Source: Lacinutrix venerupis (GTDB lineage: Bacteria > Bacteroidota > Bacteroidia > Flavobacteriales > Flavobacteriaceae). Taken from it: DNA of 64,000 nucleotides. Position 1 is the stretch's first letter. Every line of letters begins with the position of its first letter. The stretch covers positions 124,001 through 188,000 of the forward strand of contig NZ_RCCH01000008.1 of NCBI RefSeq assembly GCF_003663945.1. Direction: 5' to 3'. Positions 54,274 to 62,980 of the stretch are shown here, in pieces. The notes beneath the pieces are model-generated. The model worked only from the letters and a program-made list of their open reading frames with translations. It was not told the DNA's origin and made no database searches. The translations under genes and the position numbers were made by a program.

Positions 54274-54292
54274 TCCCTATTTTTTATAGGGT
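54274..54292. promoter_or_regulatory. Operator candidate 2, CCCTA-N7-TAGGG
   Basis: TCCCTATTTTTTATAGGGT, same arms and same 7 base spacer as the first copy and identical over its last eight bases. It lies about 17 bp upstream of the candidate -7 element, where the -33 element should be and where no good TTTG is seen. That position suits an activator or a repressor. Confidence 0.6.
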
Positions 54293-54308
54293 TAAAATTA
54301 AAATTATA

Positions 54309-54316
54309 TAGATTTG
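54309..54316 (+). promoter_or_regulatory. Candidate -7 element of the porin-glnK-amtB operon
   Basis: TAGATTTG matches TAnnTTTG exactly, 31 bp before the porin start codon. There is no clear -33 element at the usual distance; that place is taken by the second inverted repeat. Confidence 0.55.
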
Positions 54317-54347
54317 GTTTATAGTTAATATTAAAACAACTAAAATT

Positions 54348-55334
54348 ATGAGATCTATTTTACTATTAATTATGTTATTTGCATCAACATTTATTTTTGC
54401 TCAAACTGATGAGGAGATTACTGAAAAAAAAATTTCTTTTGAGGGCAGTGTAGATGCGTATTACAGAACAAATTTAACAGCGTCAGATACTATAGCGCAA
54501 TCTCCAGCGTCTTTTGCGGATCAAACAGGATTTGCTTTAGGAATGGCAAATGTAATTGCTTCTTATGAGTCTGGTAAGGTTGGAGCTGTGGCGGATTTAG
54601 TTTTTGGGCCAAGAGGAGATCAAGCTGTTGGTTCAGATGTTCTTTATGTGAATCAGTTATATGCTTATTGGAATGTGTCAGAGAAAACAACATTAACTCT
54701 TGGTCGCTTTAATACATTTCTAGGGTATGAAGTTATATCGCCTACTGGTAATTTTAATTATAGTACTTCTTATCTATTTGCAAGTGGTCCATTTTCTCAC
54801 GTTGGATTAAAAGCTGATTTTTCTTTGTCTGAGGATTTTTCGTTAATGGTAGCTGCAATGAATGCAACAGATACTAACAATAATGTAACGGGAGATTATG
54901 CTTTAGGAGTTCAATTAGGTTATTCGGGACAATACTTGAATTTCTATTATGATTCAGGAGTGGTTTTGGGTTTTGAAGTTGATTATACAGGTGGTTTTGA
55001 TGCCACTGAAGATATCTATATCGGAATTAATGCTGCTTATCAAGATAATGATGGCTCAGGATTTTATGGCGCAGCGCTTTATCCACAGTATAGTTTAAGT
55101 GATGTTTTTACTCTTGGATTAAGAGGAGAGTATTTTGCTATGCACGGTAATGGAGACGATTTGCCTAGTGTTTTCGATGTAACATTAACAGGAAGTTATA
55201 CAGTGGATGATTTAACAATAAAACCAGAAATACGTTTTGATTCTTGGTCTGATTCAGAACCATTTTTAGATAATGATGGTTTACCAACAGAAAGTTTGGC
55301 GTCATTTATCGTAGCAGCAATATATAAATTTTAA
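54348..55334 (+). CDS. Porin-like outer-membrane beta-barrel protein
   Basis: 328 residues with a signal peptide (MRSILLLIMLFASTFIFAQ). Beta-barrel pattern: VDAYYRTNL, GKVGAVADLVFGPRG, LTLGRFNTFLGYEVISPTGN, and a last strand ASFIVAAIYKF ending in Phe. It lies 12 bp ahead of glnK and shares its promoter, so it is probably an outer-membrane channel for nitrogen compounds, perhaps ammonium (inference). Confidence 0.85.
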   Translation: MRSILLLIMLFASTFIFAQTDEEITEKKISFEGSVDAYYRTNLTASDTIAQSPASFADQTGFALGMANVIASYESGKVGAVADLVFGPRGDQAVGSDVLYVNQLYAYWNVSEKTTLTLGRFNTFLGYEVISPTGNFNYSTSYLFASGPFSHVGLKADFSLSEDFSLMVAAMNATDTNNNVTGDYALGVQLGYSGQYLNFYYDSGVVLGFEVDYTGGFDATEDIYIGINAAYQDNDGSGFYGAALYPQYSLSDVFTLGLRGEYFAMHGNGDDLPSVFDVTLTGSYTVDDLTIKPEIRFDSWSDSEPFLDNDGLPTESLASFIVAAIYKF

Positions 55335-55346
55335 CTAAAACTAATT

Positions 55347-55685
55347 ATGAAAAAAGTTGAAGCAATAATCAGAAAATCGAAATTTTCTTCAGTAAAAAAA
55401 GCTTTACACGAAGTCGGTGTAAATTTTTTCTCCTATTGGGATGTTACAGGGTTAGGTAACGAAAAAGAAGGGCATGTTTATAGAGGTGTGTCTTATAGTA
55501 CAAGCGATATACAAAGACGATATCTGTCTATAGTTGTAAACGATGATTTTGAAGAGGTTACTATTAAAGCCATTTTAGAAGCAGGATCTACAGGTGAAGT
55601 TGGAGATGGTAAAATTTTCGTCTCAAAAATAGATGAGGTATATAGAATTAGAACAGGAGAAAAAGGAGGAAACACTTTAAAATAA
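55347..55685 (+). CDS. glnK: P-II nitrogen regulatory protein (GlnK-like)
   Basis: 112 residues, typical length. The start MKKVEAIIRKSKFSSVKKAL and end DGKIFVSKIDEVYRIRTGE match P-II. The T-loop differs from the standard KGFGRQKGH...GAEYxVDFLPK: here GLGNEKEGHVYRGVSYSTSD, with Gln39 replaced by Glu and altered loop length. A Tyr remains near position 50. It should gate the AmtB channel encoded 5 bp downstream. Confidence 0.92.
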   Translation: MKKVEAIIRKSKFSSVKKALHEVGVNFFSYWDVTGLGNEKEGHVYRGVSYSTSDIQRRYLSIVVNDDFEEVTIKAILEAGSTGEVGDGKIFVSKIDEVYRIRTGEKGGNTLK

Positions 55686-55690
55686 AAAAC

Positions 55691-56923
55691 ATGGAATTAC
55701 TTACTACAAATAATGTATGGATGATGATCTGTACAGCACTCGTTTTCTTTATGCACTTAGGTTTTGCATTTTTAGAAATAGGATTAACGAGACAAAAAAA
55801 TACAATTAATATACTTTTTAAAAATATTTTTATAATTACAGTTGGGCTATTATTATACTGTCTAGTTGGTTTTAATTTAATGTATCCTGGAGATTTTAAT
55901 GGTTTTATTGGCTTCGCAGGATTTGGTTTAGATGCGCCACTAAATGCAGAAGGAGCTCTAGATTTAGCATATAACGAAGGTTACACTTATTGGACAGACT
56001 TCTTATTTCAAGGTATGTTTGCAGCTACGGCAGCAACAATTGTTTCAGGTGCAGTTGCAGAGCGTATGAAAATTGGGCCGTTTATTGTATTTACACTTAT
56101 TTATGTTGGGTTAGTTTATCCAATAGCTGGATCTTGGAAATGGGGAGGTGGCTTTTTAGATGCCTTAGAAACACCTTTCTATGATTTTGCAGGATCTACT
56201 TTAGTGCATTCTGTTGGTGGTTGGGCAGCATTAGTTGCTGTATTCTTGTTAGGTTCTCGTATTGGGAAATTTAGCGATGGAAAGCCACAAGCTATCCCAG
56301 GACATAATATGCCGTTAGCTACTGCTGGAGTTTTAATACTTTGGTTAGGATGGTTTGGTTTTAATGGTGGTTCTGTTTTATCTGCAGATCCTTCATTGAC
56401 ATCGTTAACATTAGTAACTACTTGTTTGGCAGCTGCAGCTGGAGGTGTAGTTTCTGCATTGGTATCTACTTTAATGTATAAAAATTTAGATTTAACAATG
56501 TTTTTAAATGGAATATTGGGAGGTTTAGTTGGTATAACTGCTGGTGCAGATCAAATGAGTCCTACAGATGCTATATTAATTGGCGCAATAGCAGGAGCAA
56601 TTATTGTTTTTGCTGTATCATTAATAGATAAATTAAAGTTAGACGATCCGGTTGGTGCTATTGCTGTGCATTTAGCTTGTGGTATTTGGGGAACACTAGC
56701 GGTTGGTATTTTTGGAGAATTAGCTAGTGGAGCGCAATTTATAAGTCAGCTTATTGGAGTTTTATCTTATGCTGCAATTTGTATTGTGTCTTCTTTTATA
56801 ATAATATTTGTTTTAAAGAAAACAGTTGGAATACGCGTTTCGGAGAAAGAAGAATTAGAAGGTCTTGATGCTCACGAACATGGTATGGATGCCTATCCAG
56901 ATTTTAGATTGAATGAGCATTAA
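55691..56923 (+). CDS. amtB: Ammonium transporter
   Basis: 410 residues, 11 membrane helices expected. The twin pore histidines are in STLVHSVGGWAAL and AVHLACGIWGTLAVG. Signature DFAGSTLVHSVGG is intact. It has no cleaved signal peptide in the usual position. Last gene of the porin-glnK-amtB operon and followed by a strong terminator. Confidence 0.95.
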   Translation: MELLTTNNVWMMICTALVFFMHLGFAFLEIGLTRQKNTINILFKNIFIITVGLLLYCLVGFNLMYPGDFNGFIGFAGFGLDAPLNAEGALDLAYNEGYTYWTDFLFQGMFAATAATIVSGAVAERMKIGPFIVFTLIYVGLVYPIAGSWKWGGGFLDALETPFYDFAGSTLVHSVGGWAALVAVFLLGSRIGKFSDGKPQAIPGHNMPLATAGVLILWLGWFGFNGGSVLSADPSLTSLTLVTTCLAAAAGGVVSALVSTLMYKNLDLTMFLNGILGGLVGITAGADQMSPTDAILIGAIAGAIIVFAVSLIDKLKLDDPVGAIAVHLACGIWGTLAVGIFGELASGAQFISQLIGVLSYAAICIVSSFIIIFVLKKTVGIRVSEKEELEGLDAHEHGMDAYPDFRLNEH

Positions 56924-56944
56924 TGTTTAGTTAGTTTATATTGT

Positions 56945-56979
56945 AAAGCCTCGAAATTTAAATTTCGAGGCTTTTTTTA
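56945..56979 (+). terminator. Strong intrinsic terminator after amtB
   Basis: A perfect 15 bp inverted repeat, AAAGCCTCGAAATTT with AAATTTCGAGGCTTT (56945-56974), ends in a run of T. Very likely stops the porin-glnK-amtB transcript. Confidence 0.93.
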
Positions 56980-57020
56980 TACCTAATTTTATAGCTTTTT
57001 TTAATTAAAAAATATTTATA

Positions 57021-57059
57021 AAAGAAAAAATCTCGAAACAAACTTTGCTTCGAGATTTT
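57021..57059 (-). terminator. Intrinsic terminator after ppc
   Basis: On the minus strand, an 11 bp perfect stem (arms 57027-57037 and 57049-57059, AAAATCTCGAA type) with an 11 base loop is followed by TTTTTTCTTT. It should end the leu-ppc transcript. Confidence 0.9.
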
Positions 57060-57088
57060 GTAATATTAAATTATAATAAAGTGTTGTA

Positions 57089-59668
57089 TTAAGCAGAATT
57101 ACGACTTGCGTTTATATTTCCAAATAAAGATCTGGTAACTAATTTTTCGTAAATTCTTATTTGCGCTTCGTCTTTAATATTAGCTTTTTCAAGCTCTTGA
57201 ATTTTTTTAAGCGCATATTGTTGTATTGTTAATAGAGGAAGAACAATAGATTCTCTTACAGCAATAGAAGCTTTTCCGGCAGGTTCTTCTTGCATTAATT
57301 CTTTGTAGCCAGTAAGTTTTAATAACAGTCGTTTTGAAGTTTCATATTCATTATAAATTATATTCCAAAACTCTCCATATTCAGGATCTTCACTCATGTA
57401 TTTTGTTAAATCGAAGAACGATTTAGATAGTGACATCATGCTGTTTTCTATTAATGTTTTAAAGAAATCTGATGTTTTAAATAAGCGTTGTACTTTTTCA
57501 AATTCATTATTGTCTTCATAATGTTTTAAAGCAGTACCAACACCAAAAAATCCAGGTACATTTTGTTTTAACTGGCTCCATGATCCTACAAATGGGATGG
57601 CTCTTAAATCTTCAAAAACTAAACCTTCTGCTTTTCCTCGTTTTGATGGACGGCTACCAATGTTTGTTTTTGCATAATACTTTAAAGTACTCATATGTTC
57701 TAAATACGAGATGAATTTTGGGTGTGCTTTAAAATCAGAATATGCTTTATAACTGCGTTCAGATAAATCGGTCATAACCTCACGATTTTCTGGAACCATA
57801 CTTAAATCTTTATCGCTTAAACTGTTGTAAATTCCAGAGCTAATTAGTTGTTCTAAGTTGTATTGTGATGATTCTAAAGTTCCAAAATTAGACGATATGG
57901 TTTGACCTTGTATGGTTAATTGTACTTCTTTGTCTTCAATAGTTGGACCTAGAGATGCGTAGAAATTGTGTGTTTTTCCACCACCTCGAGCTGGAGGTCC
58001 ACCACGCCCATCAAAGAAAATAACAGTAATACCATACTGTCTAGATATTTTGGTTAAATTTTCTTTAGCTTTATATATAGCCCAGTTAGCCATTAAATAA
58101 CCACCGTCTTTTGTGCCGTCACTAAAGCCAAGCATTATAGTTTGTTTGTTTCCTCTAGCTTTTAAATGAGCAGCATATTCTGGGTTAGTGTATAGCTCCT
58201 CCATAACTTTTGGAGCATTTTCTAAATCGGTAATAGTTTCAAATAAAGGTCCAACATCTACAGTTAATTTGTCTTGAAAGGCTACTAATTTAAGCATGGC
58301 AAATAATTGCATAACATGCAATGTTGTTTGGTTGTTACTAATTATGTATCTGTTAGCAGCAACTTCTCCATTTGTTTTTTGTATGCTTTTAAGCACTTTC
58401 ATTGTTTTGAGTGCTTTTAAAGTTTCTTCATTTTTAATTAGAGATAAATCTACTTCGCCTTTAACATTGGAGAGTAGTTTTACTTGTTCAGATTCAGATA
58501 AATCAAAGTAATTTTTTGGAAAAATATTACTTTCATTTTCAATTAACGTATTCACCATATCGTTAAAATATTGCTCATGTTTTCTGCTGTCTTGACGTAT
58601 GTCTAAATTTGCAAAATGAAATCCAAATAGGTGAATTTTATTTAATAGGCTGTTTATTTCGGTAACATAAAGCGATTGGTGCTTTTCTATTATAACATTT
58701 TTAATTTCTTTTAACTCCTTAGTAAAAGAAGATAAAGTTAATGTAGATTCTTGGTACGAGATTATTTTGTATAATTCGCGTTCTATTATAGTAATCCTGT
58801 CTTCTACGCCTTTAAAAGTTAATTTTCTTTTTAAGCGTCTTATGTCTCGATAATAATTTTTAATAACGGTTTCTCGCAATCTATTGGCTACTTTTAAGGT
58901 TATCTCTGGCGTAACAAATGGATTTCCGTCTCTATCTCCTCCAGGCCAAAAACCAATATTTATTATGTCGTTTTCTATGTGCTCTCCATCAAAAATATTT
59001 TGCTGTATATAGTCGTATATAGTTCCAAAAGATTTGTAAAATACGTTTTCAAGATACCATATTAAACTAACAGCCTCGTCGTAAGGCGAAGGTTTTTCGT
59101 GTTTAAAAAAAGGTGTTTTACCTAATTGAGCTAAAAGGTCGTTTATTTTAAGTAAATCGTTTTCTCTAATGGCTTCTGTTAAATCTGTAATGATACCTAA
59201 AACAGAGCCAGGATAAAATTGTGTTGGGTGCGCGGTTAACACAATTCTTACTTTAAATTCTTCAAGATACTTTTTTAGTGTTTCTAATTTGTTTTCTGCA
59301 GTAACACTTTCTTTTAAACTACGCAAAGTACCAAAGCCATCCATGTTGTTAACTACAGGAAATGCGGCATCCTCTATAGCATCAAATAAAACAACTTGAC
59401 GTTCTATATATTGAATAAATTGAAATAGTAAATTTGTTTGGCTTTCTTTAGAGCGACTTGCTTGGTATTTTTTAAAAAACGTTTCAACAATAGTTGTTGG
59501 GTTGTCTTTTTTGCTAAAACCTTTTTGGCAAGTTTCATGAAAGAGCGGAAGTAACGCTCCAGTTTTTGTTATAGTATCAAAAGGAAGTGTCATAAATATA
59601 CTATTGTATATTTGGTACTTCGATAATACTGTTTGATTAAATCGCGTAAGTTTTGGTTGTGTCGGCAT
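57089..59668 (-). CDS. ppc: Phosphoenolpyruvate carboxylase
   Basis: 859 residues. Catalytic His in VLTAHPTQFYPGS; also GFWPGGDRDGNPFVTP, GFSDGTKDGGYLMANW and FFDGRGGPPARGGG, the usual active-site loops. It ends SLFGNINASRNSA, with the family's typical C-terminal Asn. Carboxylates PEP to oxaloacetate, replenishing the TCA cycle for aspartate and glutamate families. Its ATG overlaps the leuB stop by one base (TAATG), so it is translated with leuB. Confidence 0.95.
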   Translation of the reverse strand: MPTQPKLTRFNQTVLSKYQIYNSIFMTLPFDTITKTGALLPLFHETCQKGFSKKDNPTTIVETFFKKYQASRSKESQTNLLFQFIQYIERQVVLFDAIEDAAFPVVNNMDGFGTLRSLKESVTAENKLETLKKYLEEFKVRIVLTAHPTQFYPGSVLGIITDLTEAIRENDLLKINDLLAQLGKTPFFKHEKPSPYDEAVSLIWYLENVFYKSFGTIYDYIQQNIFDGEHIENDIINIGFWPGGDRDGNPFVTPEITLKVANRLRETVIKNYYRDIRRLKRKLTFKGVEDRITIIERELYKIISYQESTLTLSSFTKELKEIKNVIIEKHQSLYVTEINSLLNKIHLFGFHFANLDIRQDSRKHEQYFNDMVNTLIENESNIFPKNYFDLSESEQVKLLSNVKGEVDLSLIKNEETLKALKTMKVLKSIQKTNGEVAANRYIISNNQTTLHVMQLFAMLKLVAFQDKLTVDVGPLFETITDLENAPKVMEELYTNPEYAAHLKARGNKQTIMLGFSDGTKDGGYLMANWAIYKAKENLTKISRQYGITVIFFDGRGGPPARGGGKTHNFYASLGPTIEDKEVQLTIQGQTISSNFGTLESSQYNLEQLISSGIYNSLSDKDLSMVPENREVMTDLSERSYKAYSDFKAHPKFISYLEHMSTLKYYAKTNIGSRPSKRGKAEGLVFEDLRAIPFVGSWSQLKQNVPGFFGVGTALKHYEDNNEFEKVQRLFKTSDFFKTLIENSMMSLSKSFFDLTKYMSEDPEYGEFWNIIYNEYETSKRLLLKLTGYKELMQEEPAGKASIAVRESIVLPLLTIQQYALKKIQELEKANIKDEAQIRIYEKLVTRSLFGNINASRNSA

Positions 59669-60786
59669 TAAATTATGGTGGATTGTCCTAAGTGAATATT
59701 TGTGAAATTTAAATTTGAATCTTTTGGATTGCTAATAAAATCGGCAATAAAGTCTCCTACCTTACTAGTTGAAATATTATCATATTTAGTATTTAAATCT
59801 GGAGTAGTAACATTTAATTTTAAAGATTTATCTACGGCTTCCTTTACTAAATCTGCTTCTTCATGTAAGTGAAAATGCTCTAATAACATTGCGGCACTTA
59901 ATATAGAGGCTACTGGATTAGCAATGCCTTTTCCAGTGGCTTGCGGATAAGAACCATGAATAGGCTCAAACATAGCGTGTTTTTCGCCAATGGAAGCAGA
60001 GGCTAATAAACCTATAGAGCCGCCAATAACACTAGCTTCGTCACTAATAACGTCGCCAAATAAATTTTCTGTTAAAATAACATCAAATTGTTTTGGATTT
60101 AAAATCATTTGCATGGCTGCATTATCAACAAATAAGAAGTCTAGTAAAACATCTGGATATTGCGATGCTAACTCGGTAACTACTTTTCTCCATAATCTAG
60201 AGGTTTCTAAAACATTAGCTTTATCTACTAAAGTTACTTTTTTATTTCTGTCTTGTGCAGCTTTAAAGGCTAAATGTGCAATGCGCTCAATTTCTTCACG
60301 AGAATATTCACATAAATCTGAAGCTGCATTTCCATCTTCACTTAAGTGTTTTTTACCAAAATATATTCCTCCGGTTAATTCTCTATAAATACTTATATCT
60401 GTGCCTTCAATAATATTCTTTTTTAAAGGAGATTTGTTTAATAATGTATCATAAGCTTTAACTGGTCTTACATTAGCAAATAAGCCTAATTCTTTTCTAA
60501 GTTTTAATAGACCTTGTTCTGGTCTTATTTTAGCACTAGGATCGTTATCGTATTTTGGATGGCCAATTGCTCCAAATAATATAGCGTCGCTAGACTTGCA
60601 TAAGTCTAAAGTGTTGTCGGGAAGCGGATTGTTGTATTTGTCTATGGCAACTGCTCCAACAGCAGCTTCTTTAAATAAAAATGTATGATCAAATTCTAAA
60701 GCAATCGCTTTTAAAACTTTAATGGCTTGTTCTGTAACTTCTGGTCCAATGCCATCGCCTGGTAAAACTGCAATGTTTAACTTCAT
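59668..60786 (-). CDS. leuB: 3-Isopropylmalate dehydrogenase
   Basis: 372 residues from ATG 60786, giving MKLNIAVLPGDGIGPEV, which fits the family start. A longer frame to 60822 adds 12 codons from a hairpin repeat and is rejected. Substrate residues in LKLRKELGLFANVRP, metal/NAD region NLFGDVISDEASVIGGSIG. Oxidises and decarboxylates 3-isopropylmalate in leucine synthesis. Coupled to ppc downstream. Confidence 0.94.
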   Translation of the reverse strand: MKLNIAVLPGDGIGPEVTEQAIKVLKAIALEFDHTFLFKEAAVGAVAIDKYNNPLPDNTLDLCKSSDAILFGAIGHPKYDNDPSAKIRPEQGLLKLRKELGLFANVRPVKAYDTLLNKSPLKKNIIEGTDISIYRELTGGIYFGKKHLSEDGNAASDLCEYSREEIERIAHLAFKAAQDRNKKVTLVDKANVLETSRLWRKVVTELASQYPDVLLDFLFVDNAAMQMILNPKQFDVILTENLFGDVISDEASVIGGSIGLLASASIGEKHAMFEPIHGSYPQATGKGIANPVASILSAAMLLEHFHLHEEADLVKEAVDKSLKLNVTTPDLNTKYDNISTSKVGDFIADFISNPKDSNLNFTNIHLGQSTII

Positions 60787-60809
60787 ATTTATTTTTGCTT
60801 CTAAAGCAG

Positions 60810-60828
60810 TCTCGAAAAGCATTCGAGA
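60810..60828. repeat. TCTCGAA hairpin upstream of leuB
   Basis: TCTCGAA and TTCGAGA form a 7 bp stem with a 5 base loop, 24 bp upstream of leuB within the leuD-leuB gap. Confidence 0.6.
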
Positions 60829-60859
60829 TTATTTGCTTTCTGTTATTTTTTATTTTTTT

Positions 60860-60940
60860 GCGTTACCTAAAGGTCGCGCTTTCGGCAGTCGCTCTCTGCG
60901 AGGAGCTCCAATAAAGCCTCAACTGCGAAGCAATCACGAG
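60860..60940. repeat. Composite repeat in the leuD-leuB gap
   Basis: GCGTTACCTAAAGGTCGCG (60860-60878) is the inverted counterpart of the 41560-41579 element in the arg operon. It is followed by CTTTCGGCAGTCGCTCTCTG, GCGAGGAGCTCC and GCGAAGCAATCACGAG, all of the type seen in the other intergenic repeats. The whole 201 bp gap (60787-60987) has no gene. Confidence 0.6.
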
Positions 60941-60987
60941 TTCTAATTTATCAAATAAAAATGAACGAGTAATCACTAACGCGTTTA

Positions 60988-61575
60988 TTAATTAAGTGTT
61001 TTTTCAAACGCTTCAATTTCTGTTTTTTTACTAAGTAAGTAATCTATATCGTCATAACCATTAATCATACAGGTTTTTTTGTATGGATCTATTTTAAAAT
61101 TCTCGAAACGCTTACTGCTTTTTATGCTAATTTGTTGTTCACGTAAATCTACTCTTAATTTTGTATTTGGGTCTGCTTTAATTTCAGAAATTAAATGTGC
61201 TAAAAATTCTTCAGATACTTGTACGGGTAGTAAACCGTTATTTAGGGCATTTCCTTTAAAAATATCTGCAAAAAAACTAGAAACAATAACCTTAAAGCCA
61301 TAACCAGTTAAAGCCCAAGCAGCATGCTCACGACTAGAACCGCAGCCAAAATTATCTCCAGCTACCAATATTTCTCCAGAAAAAACATTATTGTTTAATA
61401 CAAATTCTTGATTTGTAGAACCATCTTTATTAAAACGCCAGTCTCTAAAAACATTGTCTCCAAATCCTTTTTTATCTGTTGCTTTTAAAAAACGAGCAGG
61501 AATAATTTGGTCTGTATCTACATTTGCAATATCTAAAGGTATTGCTCTCGATGTTAATGTTGTAAATTTTTCCAT
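60988..61575 (-). CDS. leuD: 3-Isopropylmalate dehydratase small subunit
   Basis: 195 residues. [18 protein letters not shown] near 19 and [15 protein letters not shown] near 75 are the swivel-domain substrate motifs. Forms the isomerase with LeuC. Starts one base after leuC. Confidence 0.95.
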   Translation of the reverse strand: MEKFTTLTSRAIPLDIANVDTDQIIPARFLKATDKKGFGDNVFRDWRFNKDGSTNQEFVLNNNVFSGEILVAGDNFGCGSSREHAAWALTGYGFKVIVSSFFADIFKGNALNNGLLPVQVSEEFLAHLISEIKADPNTKLRVDLREQQISIKSSKRFENFKIDPYKKTCMINGYDDIDYLLSKKTEIEAFEKTLN

Positions 61576-61576
61576 A

Positions 61577-62977
61577 TTATGCGAATTCTAAAGTTTCAAT
61601 ATTTTTTGTAACGTCTACTATTTTTCCTGCAACGGCAGTTGCAGCAGCAACTAAAGGGCTTGCTAAAATAGTTCTTGAACCTTGACCTTGTCTTCCTTCA
61701 AAATTTCTATTCGATGTAGATACGCAATATTCGCCTTGAGGAATTTTATCGTCGTTCATTGCTAAACAGGCGCTACAACCTGGCTGTCTTAATTTAAAAC
61801 CAGCAGCGTCAAAAATATCTTTTAAACCTTCTTCTATAATTTGTGTTTCTACTTGTTTGCTTCCGGGAACTAGCCAAGCGGTAACATTGTCTGCTTTTTG
61901 TTTCCCTTTTATATATTTTGCTGCTACTCTAAAATCTTCGATTCTAGAATTGGTACAGCTACCAATAAAAACATAGTTTATTTGTTTGTTTATTAGGGTT
62001 TTACCAGCTTCAAAATTCATGTACTCTAAAGCTTTTTTAAATGAAGGATCATTTTGTTTTGGAATGTTTTCAGATATTTTTATTCCCATTCCAGGATTTG
62101 TTCCATAGGTGATCATTGGTTCAATATCTTCGGCATCAAAATAATACTCTTTATCAAAAGTAGCGCCTTCATCAGTTGGTAATGTTTTCCAGTAAGCTAC
62201 TTTTTTATCAAAAGCCTCTCCTTTTGGTGCGTATTCACGTCCTTTAACATAGTTAAAAGTAGTTTGGTCTGGAGCAATCATGCCACCGCGAGCACCCATT
62301 TCTATACTCATATTACAAACTGTCATTCTTCCTTCCATAGACATGTTCTCAAAAACATCTCCGGCATATTCACAAAAATAACCAGTACCGGAGTTGGTGC
62401 CTAATTTTGAAATAATGTAAAGAATGACGTCTTTGGGTAATACGCCATTTTTTAACTTGCCATTAACCGTTACTCTTAAGCTTTTAGGTTTTGTAAGTAA
62501 TAAACATTGGCTTGCAAAAACTTGAGCAACTTGACTTGTGCCAATACCAAAAGCAATAGTGCCAAAGGCGCCATGCGTTGAGGTGTGGCTGTCTCCACAA
62601 ACCATAGTCATGCCTGGTTGTGTGAAGCCTAATTCTGGTGCCATAACGTGTACAATGCCATTGTATTTATGGCCTAACTCGTATAGCGTAATGTTATTTT
62701 TTTTACAGTTAATAGAGAGTTGTGCGAGTTGGTTTCTAGATAGTTCGTCTTTAACTGGTAAATGTTGATTTTCCGTAGGTGTATTATGGTCTGCGGTAGC
62801 AACAATTTGGTTTGGTCTAAAAACAGGTATGTTGCGTTCTTTTAATTCATTAAAAGCTTGTGGGCTTGTTACCTCATGTATTAGATGTTTATCTATATAT
62901 AATATTTGTGGACCGTTTTCTATACTGTCTACCACATGTGCATCCCATACTTTGTCAAATAAGGTTTTCTTACTCAT
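61577..62977 (-). CDS. leuC: 3-Isopropylmalate dehydratase large subunit
   Basis: 466 residues. 4Fe-4S ligands in [13 protein letters not shown] and GCSACLAMN, and [15 protein letters not shown] near 128. Interconverts 2- and 3-isopropylmalate with LeuD. Starts 3 bp after leuA ends. Confidence 0.95.
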   Translation of the reverse strand: MSKKTLFDKVWDAHVVDSIENGPQILYIDKHLIHEVTSPQAFNELKERNIPVFRPNQIVATADHNTPTENQHLPVKDELSRNQLAQLSINCKKNNITLYELGHKYNGIVHVMAPELGFTQPGMTMVCGDSHTSTHGAFGTIAFGIGTSQVAQVFASQCLLLTKPKSLRVTVNGKLKNGVLPKDVILYIISKLGTNSGTGYFCEYAGDVFENMSMEGRMTVCNMSIEMGARGGMIAPDQTTFNYVKGREYAPKGEAFDKKVAYWKTLPTDEGATFDKEYYFDAEDIEPMITYGTNPGMGIKISENIPKQNDPSFKKALEYMNFEAGKTLINKQINYVFIGSCTNSRIEDFRVAAKYIKGKQKADNVTAWLVPGSKQVETQIIEEGLKDIFDAAGFKLRQPGCSACLAMNDDKIPQGEYCVSTSNRNFEGRQGQGSRTILASPLVAAATAVAGKIVDVTKNIETLEFA

Positions 62978-62980
62978 AAT

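Larger units (their letters stand above)
53906..54347. promoter_or_regulatory. 442 bp divergent promoter region of gltBD and porin-glnK-amtB
   Basis: Very AT-rich, no ORF of note. It holds two CCCTA-N7-TAGGG inverted repeats and a -7 element for the plus-strand operon, all in the right quarter. I found no exact TAnnTTTG for gltB on the minus strand. Confidence 0.6.
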
